Counted from the stretch's first letter, positions 50,941 through 60,354 are shown. The stretch is 64,000 nt of DNA from Sulfurovum riftiae (GCF_001595645.1 NZ_LNKT01000034.1:124001-188000), one strand, 5' to 3'. The notes: generated by a model not told the origin, from the sequence alone. Made by a program: numbers and translations.

Positions 50941-51960
50941 TTAATCAGCACTCTTCCCTGCAAACGGAAGCAAGGCACTTGCCCAGGTCAAGCCACCGCC
51001 AAAGGTATCAAGCAACATCAGCTCCCCCTGCTTCAGTCTTCCCGACTCCCAGATATCATTGATCGCCATCGGAATGGACGCTGCTGACGTATTCCCGTAC
51101 TTGTGTACGGTCAGGACCACCTGCTCTTCACGCATTTTCAAGGCATCGCCTACCGCTTTGATGATACGGTAGTTCGCCTGATGGGGGATAAAGTGGGGAA
51201 TATCTTCAGAATTGATCTCATTTTTGGCAAGGATCTCTTTGACATCTTTGGTCAGGGTCTTCACTGCCAGTTTGAAGGTTTCATTCCCTTTCATCTGTAC
51301 AAAGTTGAGCCCCTCTTCGATCACCTTTTCACTGACAGGATGAATGGCACCCGGTGCCGGCGTGACAAGGAAGTCTGCATACGATCCATCCGCACTGGCA
51401 TGTACATCGATGAATCCCTCCTCTTTATTGTCCGTTGCCGAGATCACGGCAGAACCCGCACCGTCACCGAACAGAATACAGGTACTTCTGTCCGTATAAT
51501 CCACAATCGAAGAGAACTTTTCAGCACCAATGACCAGTACATTCTTTTTCATACCCGATTCAATAAAGGCTTTTGCCAGAGAGAGCAGATAGACGAACCC
51601 GCTGCATGCCGCAGAGATGTCGAACGCCTGTACATTCCTGATACCCAGTTTGTCGGAGATGATACAGGCGGTCGAAGGCATATTGAAGTAGTCCGGGGTC
51701 ACGGTCGCACAAAGGACAAGATCGATATCTTCTTTTGCTATACCTGCACGCTCGATAGCAAGTTCCGCCGCTTTGGCACCCATGTCACTGGTATACTCAT
51801 CCTCCGCTGCAATATGGCGTTCTTTGATACCCGTACGTTTAACGATCCACTCATCGGTAGTGTCCACCATTTTTTCAAGATCTTCATTGCTTAAAATTCT
51901 TGAGGGGACATAGGCACCGATAGAGCGGAAGGATGCGTAGACTGGTTTTGTTTGTGACAT
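50941..51960 (-). CDS. fabH: 3-oxoacyl-[acyl-carrier-protein] synthase III
   Basis: A 339-residue KAS III. The catalytic Cys lies in [18 protein letters not shown] (about residue 122), His in [19 protein letters not shown], and Asn in [14 protein letters not shown]. It condenses acetyl-CoA with malonyl-ACP to start fatty acid synthesis. ATG 51960 is preferred because AGGA lies five bases upstream; a start at 51987 would add nine residues. It follows plsX after 115 bases, in the conserved rpmF-plsX-fabH order. Confidence 0.96.
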   Translation of the reverse strand: MSQTKPVYASFRSIGAYVPSRILSNEDLEKMVDTTDEWIVKRTGIKERHIAAEDEYTSDMGAKAAELAIERAGIAKEDIDLVLCATVTPDYFNMPSTACIISDKLGIRNVQAFDISAACSGFVYLLSLAKAFIESGMKKNVLVIGAEKFSSIVDYTDRSTCILFGDGAGSAVISATDNKEEGFIDVHASADGSYADFLVTPAPGAIHPVSEKVIEEGLNFVQMKGNETFKLAVKTLTKDVKEILAKNEINSEDIPHFIPHQANYRIIKAVGDALKMREEQVVLTVHKYGNTSAASIPMAINDIWESGRLKQGELMLLDTFGGGLTWASALLPFAGKSAD

Positions 51961-52075
51961 GGTTATCCTTAACGAAATAGTACCCATATTTTACCATAAT
52001 AATCTAAGGAGCATTCTATAAAAAGAGAGGAAGAAAGAGAAAAGAGCTGCTCAGGAAGCAAGCAACTCCAAAAAG

Positions 52076-53065
52076 TTATTTTTGACCGCCAAGCAGTTCT
52101 TCGATCTGCGAGTTCACATCCGATTGTGTATAAAGGATCGCCTGGAAGACCGCATTTTTGATCGCTTTGGCGTTGGAGGCACCATGAGAGACGATGGCAC
52201 ATCCGTTCACACCGAGCAGCGGTGCGCCGCCATACTCATCTTTGTCCACCTGGCGTTTCATATTGGCAAAGACTTTTTTACGCATCATCAACGCCCCGAT
52301 CTTGGCAGGAAGGGACTTGCGGATATACTGTTTCATCAAGGCAAATACGGTCGTGACGACCCCTTCACTTGTCTTCAGGAGAATATTTCCTGTAAAACCG
52401 TCACAGACAACGACATCCACATTTCCGTTGAAGATATCTTTTCCTTCAACGTTCCCTACGAACCCTTTAAGGTCCTTGAGAAGCTTGAATGCCTCTTTGG
52501 TCAATGCATTCCCCTTGCTCTCTTCCGAACCGTTGGAGAGAAGCCCCACACGGGGGTTTTTCACATTGAGAATCTTCTCGACATACGCTTCACCCATAGC
52601 ACCGAACTCATAGAGGTTCTGCGGTGTACAGTCTGTCACTGCACCCACGTCCAGCACAAGTGTCTTGTTGTTTCCCAGACTCGGCATCAGGGTCGCCAAT
52701 GCAGGTTTGGAGATATGCGGAAGACGTCCTATACGAAGTGTGGCAAGCGTCATTGTCGCACCGCTGTGTCCGGCAGAGAGTACAGCATCTGCCTCTTTGT
52801 TACGCACCAGTTCGACTGCTTTGTAAATGGAGGAGTCTTTGCGTTTCAGGGCATTGGTTGCCTGATCGCTCATCTCTATCACATCTGAAGACTCTACGAT
52901 CTCCACTTTGTCGATATAGTATTGGGGAAGTAGTGAGAGGATCTCTTCTTTGTCGCCTACGAGTATAGGGAGGAATGTTTTCTCTTCCAGTGCCTGAACA
53001 ACACCTTCGATAATAGGTTCGGGACCGTAGTCCCCACCCATTGCATCAATTGCAATTTTGATCAT
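52076..53065 (-). CDS. plsX: Phosphate acyltransferase
   Basis: A 329-residue PlsX. Family motifs: [19 protein letters not shown] at the N-terminus, [73 protein letters not shown] and the Lys/Gly-rich end [18 protein letters not shown]. It makes acyl-phosphate from acyl-ACP for PlsY (8.1 kb). It starts 5 bases after rpmF. Confidence 0.97.
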   Translation of the reverse strand: MIKIAIDAMGGDYGPEPIIEGVVQALEEKTFLPILVGDKEEILSLLPQYYIDKVEIVESSDVIEMSDQATNALKRKDSSIYKAVELVRNKEADAVLSAGHSGATMTLATLRIGRLPHISKPALATLMPSLGNNKTLVLDVGAVTDCTPQNLYEFGAMGEAYVEKILNVKNPRVGLLSNGSEESKGNALTKEAFKLLKDLKGFVGNVEGKDIFNGNVDVVVCDGFTGNILLKTSEGVVTTVFALMKQYIRKSLPAKIGALMMRKKVFANMKRQVDKDEYGGAPLLGVNGCAIVSHGASNAKAIKNAVFQAILYTQSDVNSQIEELLGGQK

Positions 53066-53070
53066 TGAGA

Positions 53071-53232
53071 TTATGCTTTGGTTGTTTTGTACTCACCGGT
53101 AGTCATGTTCATGTGGTGAGGCATTCTCCATGTTCCGTCTGCATCTTTAACCGGCATTGGAAGTGTCAACTTGTAGTGTGTTCTTCTTTTTGCTGCTCTT
53201 GTATGACTCACGCGTCTCTTAGGTACTGCCAT
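53071..53232 (-). CDS. rpmF: 50S ribosomal protein L32
   Basis: A 53-residue protein, [20 protein letters not shown] onward, ending GEYKTTKA. The MAVPK+R start and RRTHYKL segment are diagnostic for L32. The zinc-type cysteines of other L32 proteins are absent, as in the Cys-less Campylobacterota form. AAGGATATACC precedes the ATG. It lies between yceD and plsX, the classic yceD-rpmF-plsX-fabH arrangement. Confidence 0.95.
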   Translation of the reverse strand: MAVPKRRVSHTRAAKRRTHYKLTLPMPVKDADGTWRMPHHMNMTTGEYKTTKA

Positions 53233-53257
53233 GGTATATCCTTTGTGTAAATTTTAT

Positions 53258-53632
53258 TTAATATTCTCTCTCAAAGTCCGCATCACTGTCATCACATTCG
53301 CTGCAGTAATGGTAGGTACCCTGGAGAGCATTGATTTCGCTTTCGAGGATGTACGTAAGGTCTATTACGCCATCTAAAAACTCAATTATATCCAAATCAT
53401 CTTTATCTTCTGAGACCATATCGCTCAGTGTAAGCTTGAGTGCGTACTCGGACGGGGCAGTGTATGTCACACCGCATCTGTCGCAGTCAAGTTCCATCTC
53501 ACCGGACACTTTTGCATCCAGACGTACACGATGATAACCGCTTTTCTGTAAAGTTCCCGCCATTTTCATCCCCTGAACCTCAAGTTCAAAGGGCTTGGCT
53601 GTAGAACCGACCTTGTCAAAAACTATTTTCAA
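53258..53632 (-). CDS. yceD: YceD/DUF177 family protein
   Basis: A 124-residue protein of the DUF177 family associated with rpmF and 23S rRNA metabolism. Visible elements are LDCDRCGVTYTAP (CxxC), the strand DLDIIEFLDGVIDLTYILESEI typical of the family centre, and a C-terminal YCSECDD pair. In E. coli the YceD partner system affects 23S rRNA levels; the exact activity is unknown. It sits 8 bases after ndk and 25 bases before rpmF. Confidence 0.85.
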   Translation of the reverse strand: MKIVFDKVGSTAKPFELEVQGMKMAGTLQKSGYHRVRLDAKVSGEMELDCDRCGVTYTAPSEYALKLTLSDMVSEDKDDLDIIEFLDGVIDLTYILESEINALQGTYHYCSECDDSDADFEREY

Positions 53633-53640
53633 GTTTTTTC

Positions 53641-54054
53641 TTAGTGGATTTCTCTTTGTGCAAAGAAGAAGTTGATCTCGATTTTTGCATTTTCCACAGA
53701 ATCACTTCCGTGGACCGCATTGGCATCGATGCTGTCTGCAAAATCAGCTCTGATCGTTCCCGGCTCAGCTTCGGCAGGGTTCGTTGCACCCATAAGCTCT
53801 CTGTTCTTTGCCATTGCATCTTCACCTTCAAGAACGGTTACAACAACAGGCCCTGAGATCATGAAATCCACGAGGTCCTTGAAGAAAGGTCTCTCAGCGT
53901 GGATCGCATAAAATGCTTCTGCATCCACTCTTGAAAGTCTTGTTTTCTTTGTAGCTGCAATTCTAAGTCCAGCTGCTTCAAATCTAGCAAGTATCTGTCC
54001 TACGACGTTCTTTGCTACTGCATCCGGTTTGATGATTGATAATGTCTGTTCCAT
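53641..54054 (-). CDS. ndk: Nucleoside diphosphate kinase
   Basis: A 137-residue NDK. Start [20 protein letters not shown]; catalytic His in [16 protein letters not shown] near residue 117; [13 protein letters not shown] and [14 protein letters not shown] loops present. It balances NTP and dNTP pools using a phospho-His intermediate. A minus-strand TATAAT at 54114-54119 is a likely promoter. The gene precedes yceD-rpmF-plsX-fabH, as in C. jejuni. Confidence 0.97.
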   Translation of the reverse strand: MEQTLSIIKPDAVAKNVVGQILARFEAAGLRIAATKKTRLSRVDAEAFYAIHAERPFFKDLVDFMISGPVVVTVLEGEDAMAKNRELMGATNPAEAEPGTIRADFADSIDANAVHGSDSVENAKIEINFFFAQREIH

Positions 54055-54113
54055 ACTTCATTCCTAAGCGATAATTTACTTTTATAGACCTGCTACTAAA
54101 GTATTAGGGCGGG

Positions 54114-54119
54114 ATTATA
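54114..54119 (-). promoter_or_regulatory. -10 box of ndk
   Basis: TATAAT on the minus strand (CAGTATAATCCC), giving a leader of about 53 bases before ATG 54054; AGGAATGAAGT precedes the start codon. Confidence 0.5.
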
Positions 54120-54224
54120 CTGAAAAATGGTTTAAAGATTTATTAAAATAAGATAAATTGGAGTGTTTGAAAGCTTCTCTGCATCAAAAGTACTTTTAAT
54201 GTGTCAAGATACACATCTTATTGC

Positions 54225-54243
54225 CGGCAGAAGATATCTGCCG
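54225..54243 (-). terminator. Hairpin after fdxA, possible terminator
   Basis: Perfect stem CGGCAGA / TCTGCCG with loop AGATA, 18 bases after the fdxA stop codon. No T-run follows on the minus strand, so termination is uncertain. Two further small palindromes follow: ATACACATC region stem GTGT/ACAC at 54201-54214 and AAAAGTACTTTT at 54187-54198. Confidence 0.4.
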
Positions 54244-54260
54244 AGCTGAGGTGGAACGAA

Positions 54261-54536
54261 TCAGTCTTCGATGACCGGCTCGCCTTTTGCACCTCTGTTT
54301 TCTGCTACAGGCATACCTTCTACAGTGTCACCCCACTGGATACATCCTTCTGTTGGACATGCTTCAGCACAAGCCGGGACATCGTGATAACCAACACACT
54401 CGACACATTTGTCTTCATATACGTAATAGATCTCTTCACCTGTTGGGTTATCATCCTCATCTACGATCGCTTCTACCGGACATTCGTCAATACAAGCTGC
54501 ACAGTTGATACAAGTATCTGTAATAATTACTGCCAT
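54261..54536 (-). CDS. fdxA: Dicluster [4Fe-4S] ferredoxin
   Basis: A 91-residue ferredoxin with cluster motifs CINCAACIDECP and CVECVGYHDVPACAEACP, and an acidic tail. The extended second motif is like that of fdxB at 10 kb, so the two are paralogues. It starts after AAGGAGAAATAT. In C. jejuni fdxA also precedes ndk. Possible partners include pyruvate or 2-oxoglutarate oxidoreductases, which are not in this window. Confidence 0.93.
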   Translation of the reverse strand: MAVIITDTCINCAACIDECPVEAIVDEDDNPTGEEIYYVYEDKCVECVGYHDVPACAEACPTEGCIQWGDTVEGMPVAENRGAKGEPVIED

Positions 54537-54679
54537 ATATTTCTCCTTTAATTGAATATGCTCAAACTATATCAAAAGATTTTTAAGAAATCCTTTAATA
54601 TTTTAATAATTTGCAGAATTCTCTCTTTTCTACAGAAAACCCCACACAGCAGGAATTTTCTAATTGATAATGACTATAT

Positions 54680-55840
54680 TTATAGTCCCAAAAATGCTTT
54701 GATCTCTTCGGCTTTGTCTGTTCTTTCCCAGGTGAATCCCATATCTTCTCTGCCGAAGTGGCCATACGCCGCAGTCTTCTTGTAAATAGGCTTGAGAAGA
54801 TCAAGGGAATCGATGATCCCCTTGGGTGTAAGATCGAAGAGAGACTCTACGCAGGCTACGATCTTTTCTTCATCCACATGCGCCGTTCCGTGGGTATCCA
54901 CATAGATGGAGACCGGTTTTGCCACACCGATGGCATAGGCCACCTGCAGCGTCGCTTTGTCGCAGGCACCTGCAGCGACCAGGTTCTTGGCGACATAGCG
55001 TGCCGCATAGGCAGCCGAACGGTCCACTTTTGTCGGGTCTTTCCCGGAGAATGCACCTCCGCCGTGAGGACAGCTTCCTCCGTAGGTATCGACGATGATC
55101 TTTCGTCCTGTCAAACCTGCATCTCCCTGAGGACCGCCGATCACGAAGCGACCGGTCGGATTGATATGGTAGGTAATGTCCGAAATATCGATATCATACG
55201 TCGCCAACACCGGATCGATCACCTCTTCGCGTACCGCTTTTTGTACCTGTTCAAGAGATACAGTTTCATGATGCTGTGTAGAAACAACGATCGTATCGAT
55301 TGCGACCGGTATGCCGTCCATATACTTTACAGAGACCTGGGCTTTGCCGTCAGGACGAAGGAAAGGTACTGTGCCGTTCTTACGGACTTCTGCCAGTTTT
55401 GAAGTAATATGGTGTGCCAGAGAGATCGGCAGAGGCATCAGCTCTTTGGTCTCTCTACAGGCATATCCGAACATCAGTCCCTGGTCTCCCGCACCGATCT
55501 CTCCGCCTTCCTGATCTACCCCTGCATTGATATCGGGTGACTGTTCACCGATCCCGTTGAGTACACCTGCACTTCTGTAGTCAAATCCGTACGCCGCATC
55601 GGTATATCCGATCTCACGTACAACCTCTCTTGCAATCTCTTGCATCGGTGCATAAGCCGTTGTTTTCAACTCTCCTGCAATAACACAAAAACCGTTGCTC
55701 AGTAACGTCTCGCAGGCAACTCTTGCCTTGGGATCTTTTTCGATGATGTAATCGAGGATCGCATCAGAGATCTGGTCAGCCATCTTGTCCGGATGACCTT
55801 CCGTTACCGATTCACTTGTAAAAATGTATTCGTTAGCCAT
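54680..55840 (-). CDS. metK: S-adenosylmethionine synthetase
   Basis: A 386-residue MetK. Motifs: [50 protein letters not shown], and [20 protein letters not shown] with the P-loop-like GGGAFSGKD. It makes SAM from methionine and ATP. It has its own ribosome site (AAGGAATAAAAA) and lies between dxs and fdxA, separated by over 100 bases on each side, so it is probably transcribed alone. Confidence 0.98.
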   Translation of the reverse strand: MANEYIFTSESVTEGHPDKMADQISDAILDYIIEKDPKARVACETLLSNGFCVIAGELKTTAYAPMQEIAREVVREIGYTDAAYGFDYRSAGVLNGIGEQSPDINAGVDQEGGEIGAGDQGLMFGYACRETKELMPLPISLAHHITSKLAEVRKNGTVPFLRPDGKAQVSVKYMDGIPVAIDTIVVSTQHHETVSLEQVQKAVREEVIDPVLATYDIDISDITYHINPTGRFVIGGPQGDAGLTGRKIIVDTYGGSCPHGGGAFSGKDPTKVDRSAAYAARYVAKNLVAAGACDKATLQVAYAIGVAKPVSIYVDTHGTAHVDEEKIVACVESLFDLTPKGIIDSLDLLKPIYKKTAAYGHFGREDMGFTWERTDKAEEIKAFLGL

Positions 55841-55927
55841 TTTTTTATTCCTTGGATATAAGTTCGTCCACTGTCACTGAACTTAAGAAAAAGATACAGA
55901 ATCTCTTTGTTAAATTCAATAATAAAA

Positions 55928-55947
55928 GGTCGGTGAACCGACCCTAC
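55928..55947 (+). repeat. Family-A REP-like half element, locus 7 (dxs 3' end)
   Basis: GGTCGGTGAACCGACCCTAC, a single half with a perfect stem, ending one base before the dxs stop codon at 55949, in the metK-dxs gap. Confidence 0.85.
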
Positions 55948-55948
55948 A

Positions 55949-57847
55949 CTATTTTTTAATTTTTAATTTTTCACCGATCGTCTGGGCAATCTGTTCAGGC
56001 AATAGGCCAAGGCTCTCTTCTACCAGTTTCGTATTGCCGTGTGTAATGAATGCATCATCATACTCAAAAGAGGTTAACGCAATATCCTGCATACCTGACT
56101 GGCTCAAAAATTCAAGAATGGCGGAACCTACGCCACCCTGCTTTGCAGAATCGGAGAAGATGAACCACTTTTTGTACTTCCTGGCCAGCATCGTCAGCAT
56201 CTCTTCATCCAGAGGTTTGACAAAACGAAGATCAAGGATCGCGACTTTGGTACCTGAGCCTGTCGAAGGTTTATCAGCTGTTCCCTGAGCTTTCGGTACC
56301 TGAGCCTGTCGAAGGTGTTGAAGGGCAAGGATCTCTGCGGTCTTCTGTGCTCTTCCTACACCGTTCCCGTATCCGATAAAGAGAATATCTGTATCACCTT
56401 CCTGCAACAGTTCAGACCTGCCCAGTTCAAATGCCGGTGCAGGACAGTCATCTGCCATGAAAGCACCTCTTGGATAACGGAATGCACAGGGGCGGTCATA
56501 CGCTTTGGCAAATGCCATGGCAAGCTTCATCGTCGTTTCATTATAAGGAGCCAGCAGTGTCATGTTCGGGATAGCCCGCAGGTAGGAGATATCAAAGGCT
56601 CCCTGATGCGTCTCTCCATCCTCACCCACGATACCGGCACGGTCCAGTGCGAAAGCCACACCCAGATCCATCAGGCAAATATCGTGTATCACCTGATCAT
56701 ACCCTCTTTGCAAAAAGGTCGAGTAGATCGTACAGAACGGTTTGAACCCCTCTTTTGCCAACGGCCCCATGGAAGTGACCGCATGCTGTTCCGCGATGGC
56801 GACATCCCAGAAACGTTCAGGATACTTCTCTATGGCCGCACTCATTCCTGTACCGCTTGGCATAGCCGCTGTCACACCTACGACCTTCTCATCCTCTTCA
56901 GCCATTGCCAGCAGTGTCTCAGAGAAGATCGCCGTAGCCGCCTTGGGGCCGCTTTTCTTGGCAGATTCCCCTGTCTTGAGATCGAATGCACTGACACCAT
57001 GCCAATGCTCTTTGGTACCTTCGGCGATCTCATACCCTTTTCCTTTGGTCGTCTGGGCATGAATGATGACCGGTTTACCAAAGGCTTTGGCAACCTCCAT
57101 CGTTTCGATAAGCGATTCGATATCGTGTCCGTCCACCGGGCCGATATACTCTATACCCATCTCTTCAAAAAGAATACCCGGTGTAATCAGCTTGAACGAC
57201 TCCTCGAAGCGTTTTGCCATATAGGTTGCACCTTCGGGAAAATGGTCAAGCACTTTTTCCACTTTCCCTTTGAATTTCTGGTAAAAAGAACCTGCCATGG
57301 TCTGTGAAAGCAGTTTGGAGATCGCCCCGATAGGCTTGGCGATGCTCATCTCATTGTCATTGAGAATGATCACGACGGGGTATTTTCTGTCCCCCAGTTC
57401 ATTGAGTGCTTCATAGACCATCCCCGCACTCATACTGCCGTCGCCGATAAAGGCTACGGGAATACGCTCCTCCCCTTTGAGTGCGATCGCCTTTGCCGCA
57501 CCGACCGCCAGGGAGATGGAAGTCGAAGAGTGACCGGCAACATAATAGTCGTAAGGAGATTCACTCGGTTTGGTATAGCCCGAAAGTCCGCCGAACTGAC
57601 GAAGCGTATCGAACTGCTCCCATCTGTCGGTCAACAGCTTGTGTGCATAGGCCTGATGGCTCACGTCGAAGATGAACGGGTCTTTCCTGACGTCAAAGAC
57701 CCTGTGCATGGCAACGATCAGGTCCACTGCACCCATGGTCGAACTGAGGTGCCCCCCGTTCCTGCTGACAGTGGTGAGGATCTTCTCTCTGATCTTTTCA
57801 GCCAGAGCATTGAGTTCCTCTAAACTGTATGTGCTGATATCTGTCAT
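55949..57847 (-). CDS. dxs: 1-deoxy-D-xylulose-5-phosphate synthase
   Basis: A 632-residue transketolase-like enzyme. Motifs: YVAGHSSTSISLAVG, IGDGSMSAGMVYEALNE (thiamine diphosphate/Mg), NDNEMSIAKPIGA, and FALDRAGIVGEDGETHQG. It condenses pyruvate and glyceraldehyde 3-phosphate in the MEP isoprenoid pathway. Residues about 511-533, between AEILALQ and KVAILDLRFVKPLD, are an insertion encoded by family-D repeat DNA. It overlaps the 72-residue gene by 4 bases. Confidence 0.97.
   Translation of the reverse strand: MTDISTYSLEELNALAEKIREKILTTVSRNGGHLSSTMGAVDLIVAMHRVFDVRKDPFIFDVSHQAYAHKLLTDRWEQFDTLRQFGGLSGYTKPSESPYDYYVAGHSSTSISLAVGAAKAIALKGEERIPVAFIGDGSMSAGMVYEALNELGDRKYPVVIILNDNEMSIAKPIGAISKLLSQTMAGSFYQKFKGKVEKVLDHFPEGATYMAKRFEESFKLITPGILFEEMGIEYIGPVDGHDIESLIETMEVAKAFGKPVIIHAQTTKGKGYEIAEGTKEHWHGVSAFDLKTGESAKKSGPKAATAIFSETLLAMAEEDEKVVGVTAAMPSGTGMSAAIEKYPERFWDVAIAEQHAVTSMGPLAKEGFKPFCTIYSTFLQRGYDQVIHDICLMDLGVAFALDRAGIVGEDGETHQGAFDISYLRAIPNMTLLAPYNETTMKLAMAFAKAYDRPCAFRYPRGAFMADDCPAPAFELGRSELLQEGDTDILFIGYGNGVGRAQKTAEILALQHLRQAQVPKAQGTADKPSTGSGTKVAILDLRFVKPLDEEMLTMLARKYKKWFIFSDSAKQGGVGSAILEFLSQSGMQDIALTSFEYDDAFITHGNTKLVEESLGLLPEQIAQTIGEKLKIKK
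56250..56316 (+). repeat. Family-D REP-like repeats inside dxs
   Basis: Two identical direct copies of TACCTGAGCCTGTCGAAGGT, at 56251-56270 and 56297-56316, separated by a degenerate third word CCCTGAGCTTTCGG at 56283-56296. The two good copies are read in different frames of dxs, giving PSTGSGT and LRQAQVP. Confidence 0.85.
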
Positions 57848-58062
57848 TTTATCTCTTTTTTCATATAGGCATTCATAAGTTTCTTGGCAAAGGAAATCTT
57901 GGAATCATCATAAGACAATCCCAGTGCCTCCGCCATCTCTCTGATCTCTCTCTTGCTTACGCTTTTGACTGTTCTGTTTTGGACATCATCTACGATGAAC
58001 TGCCTGAGGTCGAGTGGTTTTACTTCCACCTCATTGGCACTTACCACCTCCACTTTTTTCAA
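57844..58062 (-). CDS. Small uncharacterised protein between hisC and dxs
   Basis: A 72-residue protein, charged and mostly helical, with no signal peptide, membrane segment or Cys. Residues 18-30 ([13 protein letters not shown]) and 45-70 ([20 protein letters not shown]) look like two helical units. Both ends overlap neighbouring genes by 4 bases (ATGA type), so it is translationally coupled to hisC and dxs and is probably real. In Campylobacter and Helicobacter, fliF-fliG-fliH lie at or near this position. I cannot align it to any of them and assign no function. Confidence 0.75.
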   Translation of the reverse strand: MKKVEVVSANEVEVKPLDLRQFIVDDVQNRTVKSVSKREIREMAEALGLSYDDSKISFAKKLMNAYMKKEIK

Positions 58063-59153
58063 GAGATGACCTCGGAGAAGTGTTTGAAAAGAACATCGTT
58101 CTGTGCTGCCGTACCGATCGTGATACGTACGCCGTTCATCCCGTAAGAAGCAAGGTTGCGGATAATGACACCCCGTCTGAGCAGTGCATCTGACACCTCT
58201 GTCGAATCGAGCGTGTCACCGAAAAGATAGGTGATGAAATTGGTATAACTGTCAATATATTCAAAACCATGCTCTTTTGCAAAATCCTCATAGCGCTTGA
58301 TCTGCTCCTGATGCAGGGCGATCGATTTTGCAACAAATGCTTCATCTTTTGCCGCTTCTATCGCCGCTGCCAGGGAAAGGGTGGAGATATTAAACGGCGG
58401 GCGCATCTTGTAAAGCGCTTTGATCAGTTCAGGCTGTGCGATCCCGTACCCTACACGCATACCACCAAGACCGTAGGCCTTTGAGAAGGTTCCCAGATAG
58501 ATGACATTCTCGTATCCCAAAAGCTCCTTGGGAGTAATGGCATACTTATCATCTTTGGCAGAAGCATACTCCATATAGGCACCATCCACAACGATCAAAG
58601 TATCATTACCGACCTCTTCGATGATCTCAAGTACTTCCTCTCTGCTCGTGGCATCACCTGTCGGATTGTTCGGGGTACAGATATAGATGATTTTGGGCTT
58701 ATGCATATGGTAGGCTTCCATGAATTCATCATACCTGTGTTCCCAGCTGGCAGTACGGACTATCTTCGCACCCATCTGTTTGGCATAGATCTCATACATC
58801 GCGAAGGTCACGGCAGACATCAGTACGGAACTCTTCTCATCCAACAGTGCTCTCGAGATGAACTCCAATACCTGATCCGACCCTGCACCGATAATGATAT
58901 TCTCATCACCCACATCGAACTTTCCGCTCAATGCCGCTTTGAGTTCGAACATGCTGTCATCCGGGTAAAGGTGCGCCTTGTCGGCATTGGCCCTGATCAC
59001 CTCAGCGACTTTGGGAGAGGTACCGATAGGGTTTTCATTGGAAGCGAGCTTCACCACATTCTCAGGGGCAATACCGAATTCACGCACCACCAGCTCGATC
59101 GGTTTTCCCGCTTCATAGGTCTGAATACCTTCAAGTACTTTATTAAATTTCAT
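58059..59153 (-). CDS. hisC: Histidinol-phosphate aminotransferase
   Basis: A 364-residue class I/II PLP aminotransferase. Motifs: [68 protein letters not shown] and [15 protein letters not shown] with the PLP Lys. It makes L-histidinol phosphate and may also serve aromatic amino acid transamination, given pheA next door. It starts after a terminator that separates it from pheA. Its end overlaps the 72-residue gene by 4 bases. Confidence 0.95.
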   Translation of the reverse strand: MKFNKVLEGIQTYEAGKPIELVVREFGIAPENVVKLASNENPIGTSPKVAEVIRANADKAHLYPDDSMFELKAALSGKFDVGDENIIIGAGSDQVLEFISRALLDEKSSVLMSAVTFAMYEIYAKQMGAKIVRTASWEHRYDEFMEAYHMHKPKIIYICTPNNPTGDATSREEVLEIIEEVGNDTLIVVDGAYMEYASAKDDKYAITPKELLGYENVIYLGTFSKAYGLGGMRVGYGIAQPELIKALYKMRPPFNISTLSLAAAIEAAKDEAFVAKSIALHQEQIKRYEDFAKEHGFEYIDSYTNFITYLFGDTLDSTEVSDALLRRGVIIRNLASYGMNGVRITIGTAAQNDVLFKHFSEVIS

Positions 59154-59169
59154 TTCAACCTCTTCTTTT

Positions 59170-59187
59170 GGTGGGCTAAAGCCCGCC
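59170..59187 (+). repeat. Family-B palindrome in the pheA-hisC gap
   Basis: GGTGGGCTAAAGCCCGCC, eight-base arms with one G-T wobble. It is the only copy in the window, but its form (GGCGGGCT...AGCCCGCC) is that of a common REP-like word. Confidence 0.6.
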
Positions 59188-59191
59188 CTCC

Positions 59192-59219
59192 ATTAATAAA
59201 AGCTTTCCGGAAGGAAAGC
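59192..59219 (-). terminator. Intrinsic terminator downstream of pheA
   Basis: On the minus strand: stem GCTTTCC / GGAAAGC (59219 to 59202) with loop TTCC, followed directly by TTTTATTAAT. It lies about 55 bases after the pheA stop codon and before hisC. Confidence 0.7.
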
Positions 59220-59230
59220 ATGCAAAAACT

Positions 59231-59253
59231 ATTCATTCTTCACTGTTCACTTC
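59231..59253 (+). repeat. CTTCACTGTTCACTT-word tract in the pheA-hisC gap
   Basis: ATTCATTCTTCACTGTTCAC. It is related to the word tracts at 37431-37462 and 43781-43819. Confidence 0.55.
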
Positions 59254-59277
59254 TAAAAATGCCACACGCATTTTTAG
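59253..59277 (-). terminator. A/T-rich hairpin covering the pheA stop codon
   Basis: Perfect ten-base stem CTAAAAATGC / GCATTTTTAG with loop CACAC. The pheA TAA is part of the stem. It may assist the stronger hairpin 35 bases further on, or protect the 3' end. Confidence 0.45.
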
Positions 59278-60332
59278 ATGTCGTCCCGCTCTTTGACGTA
59301 AGAGCCCAGCACTTTTATCTCATCTTTGTGTTTTGCCAATATCTCTGCTATATCCCTGTCATCCTTATGTCCGTTGAACTCCAGGAAAAAGACCGATTTT
59401 CCTTCTACGATATGGGATTTGATCTTGGTCAGGTTCACTTTTGCTTTTTCAAAGTCGTTCAGGAAATCGACCAATGCACCCGGCTTGTTGGCAAGCTTCA
59501 CCAGGATCGATGTCTTGTCCTCACCCGATGGCTGATTCTCGAAGTTCGACACCACAAAGAAACGTGTTCTGTTGTTCGTATCATCCTCCACATTCTCGAA
59601 GAGGATCGGCAGATTGTACATCTTCGCAGCAACAGAAGGACAGAGCGCTGCTGCATGTTCATCTTCGGCTGCAAGCTTTGCCGCTTTGGCAGTGGACTCG
59701 ACAGGAACATGTTCAATCTCATCGAGTCCCAGATCCTGCAGGAATTTCCTGCACTGTCCAAAAGCGATATCCTTGGAGTAGATCTTTGTGATCTTCTTGA
59801 TATCCTCACTCAGTGTGGCAAAACAGAGATGTACATCGATCACCACTTCGGCGATGATTTTGAGATCATATTCATCCAGACAGTTGATCGTATCGGTGAC
59901 GATCCCGTTGGAGCTGTTTTCTATGGGAACCACACCGAATTTGGCCGTACCCTTTGCCACTTCCCTGAAAACACCCGGAATAGAGCTGATAGGAATGTAG
60001 GTACTCAATGCACCGAACTTGCTTTCGGCTGCCTGATGGGTAAAACTGGCTTCCGGTCCCAGAAATGCCACCGCTTCAGGCAGTTCAAGATTCCGTGCCA
60101 CAGCGAACATCTCCAGGAACAGCGCATCGATAGCCCCATCGGTCAGTTTGCCGTCATTTTGGGACTTGAGTCTGTTGAGTATGGCCTGTTCACGTTCAGG
60201 ACGGTAAATAGGTGCCCCTGTGGTATTCTTCAGTTCACCCACCTTGTGTACAAGGTCCATACGTTCATTATAGAGCTTCAGAAGTGTATCATCGATCTTG
60301 TCTATCTTTTCTCTGAGTTCATCTAGTGTCAT
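59274..60332 (-). CDS. pheA: Bifunctional chorismate mutase / prephenate dehydratase
   Basis: A 352-residue P-protein. Residues 1-80 are the AroQ-type chorismate mutase (LDELREKIDKIDDTLLKLYN...RPEREQAI). About 90-265 are the prephenate dehydratase domain (VAFLGPEASFTHQAAES, VPIENSSNGIV, and TRFFVVS as the TRF motif). About 275-350 are an ACT domain (SILVKLANKPGALVDFLNDF) for feedback control by phenylalanine. It produces phenylpyruvate. It follows lysA after 22 bases. Confidence 0.97.
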   Translation of the reverse strand: MTLDELREKIDKIDDTLLKLYNERMDLVHKVGELKNTTGAPIYRPEREQAILNRLKSQNDGKLTDGAIDALFLEMFAVARNLELPEAVAFLGPEASFTHQAAESKFGALSTYIPISSIPGVFREVAKGTAKFGVVPIENSSNGIVTDTINCLDEYDLKIIAEVVIDVHLCFATLSEDIKKITKIYSKDIAFGQCRKFLQDLGLDEIEHVPVESTAKAAKLAAEDEHAAALCPSVAAKMYNLPILFENVEDDTNNRTRFFVVSNFENQPSGEDKTSILVKLANKPGALVDFLNDFEKAKVNLTKIKSHIVEGKSVFFLEFNGHKDDRDIAEILAKHKDEIKVLGSYVKERDDI

Positions 60333-60354
60333 TGGCTCTCCCGTCTGCTTTTTA

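Noticed and set aside
58701-60326. 541-residue plus-strand ORF
   Set aside because: It runs antisense across hisC and pheA and their gap; both minus-strand genes are intact with full motifs.
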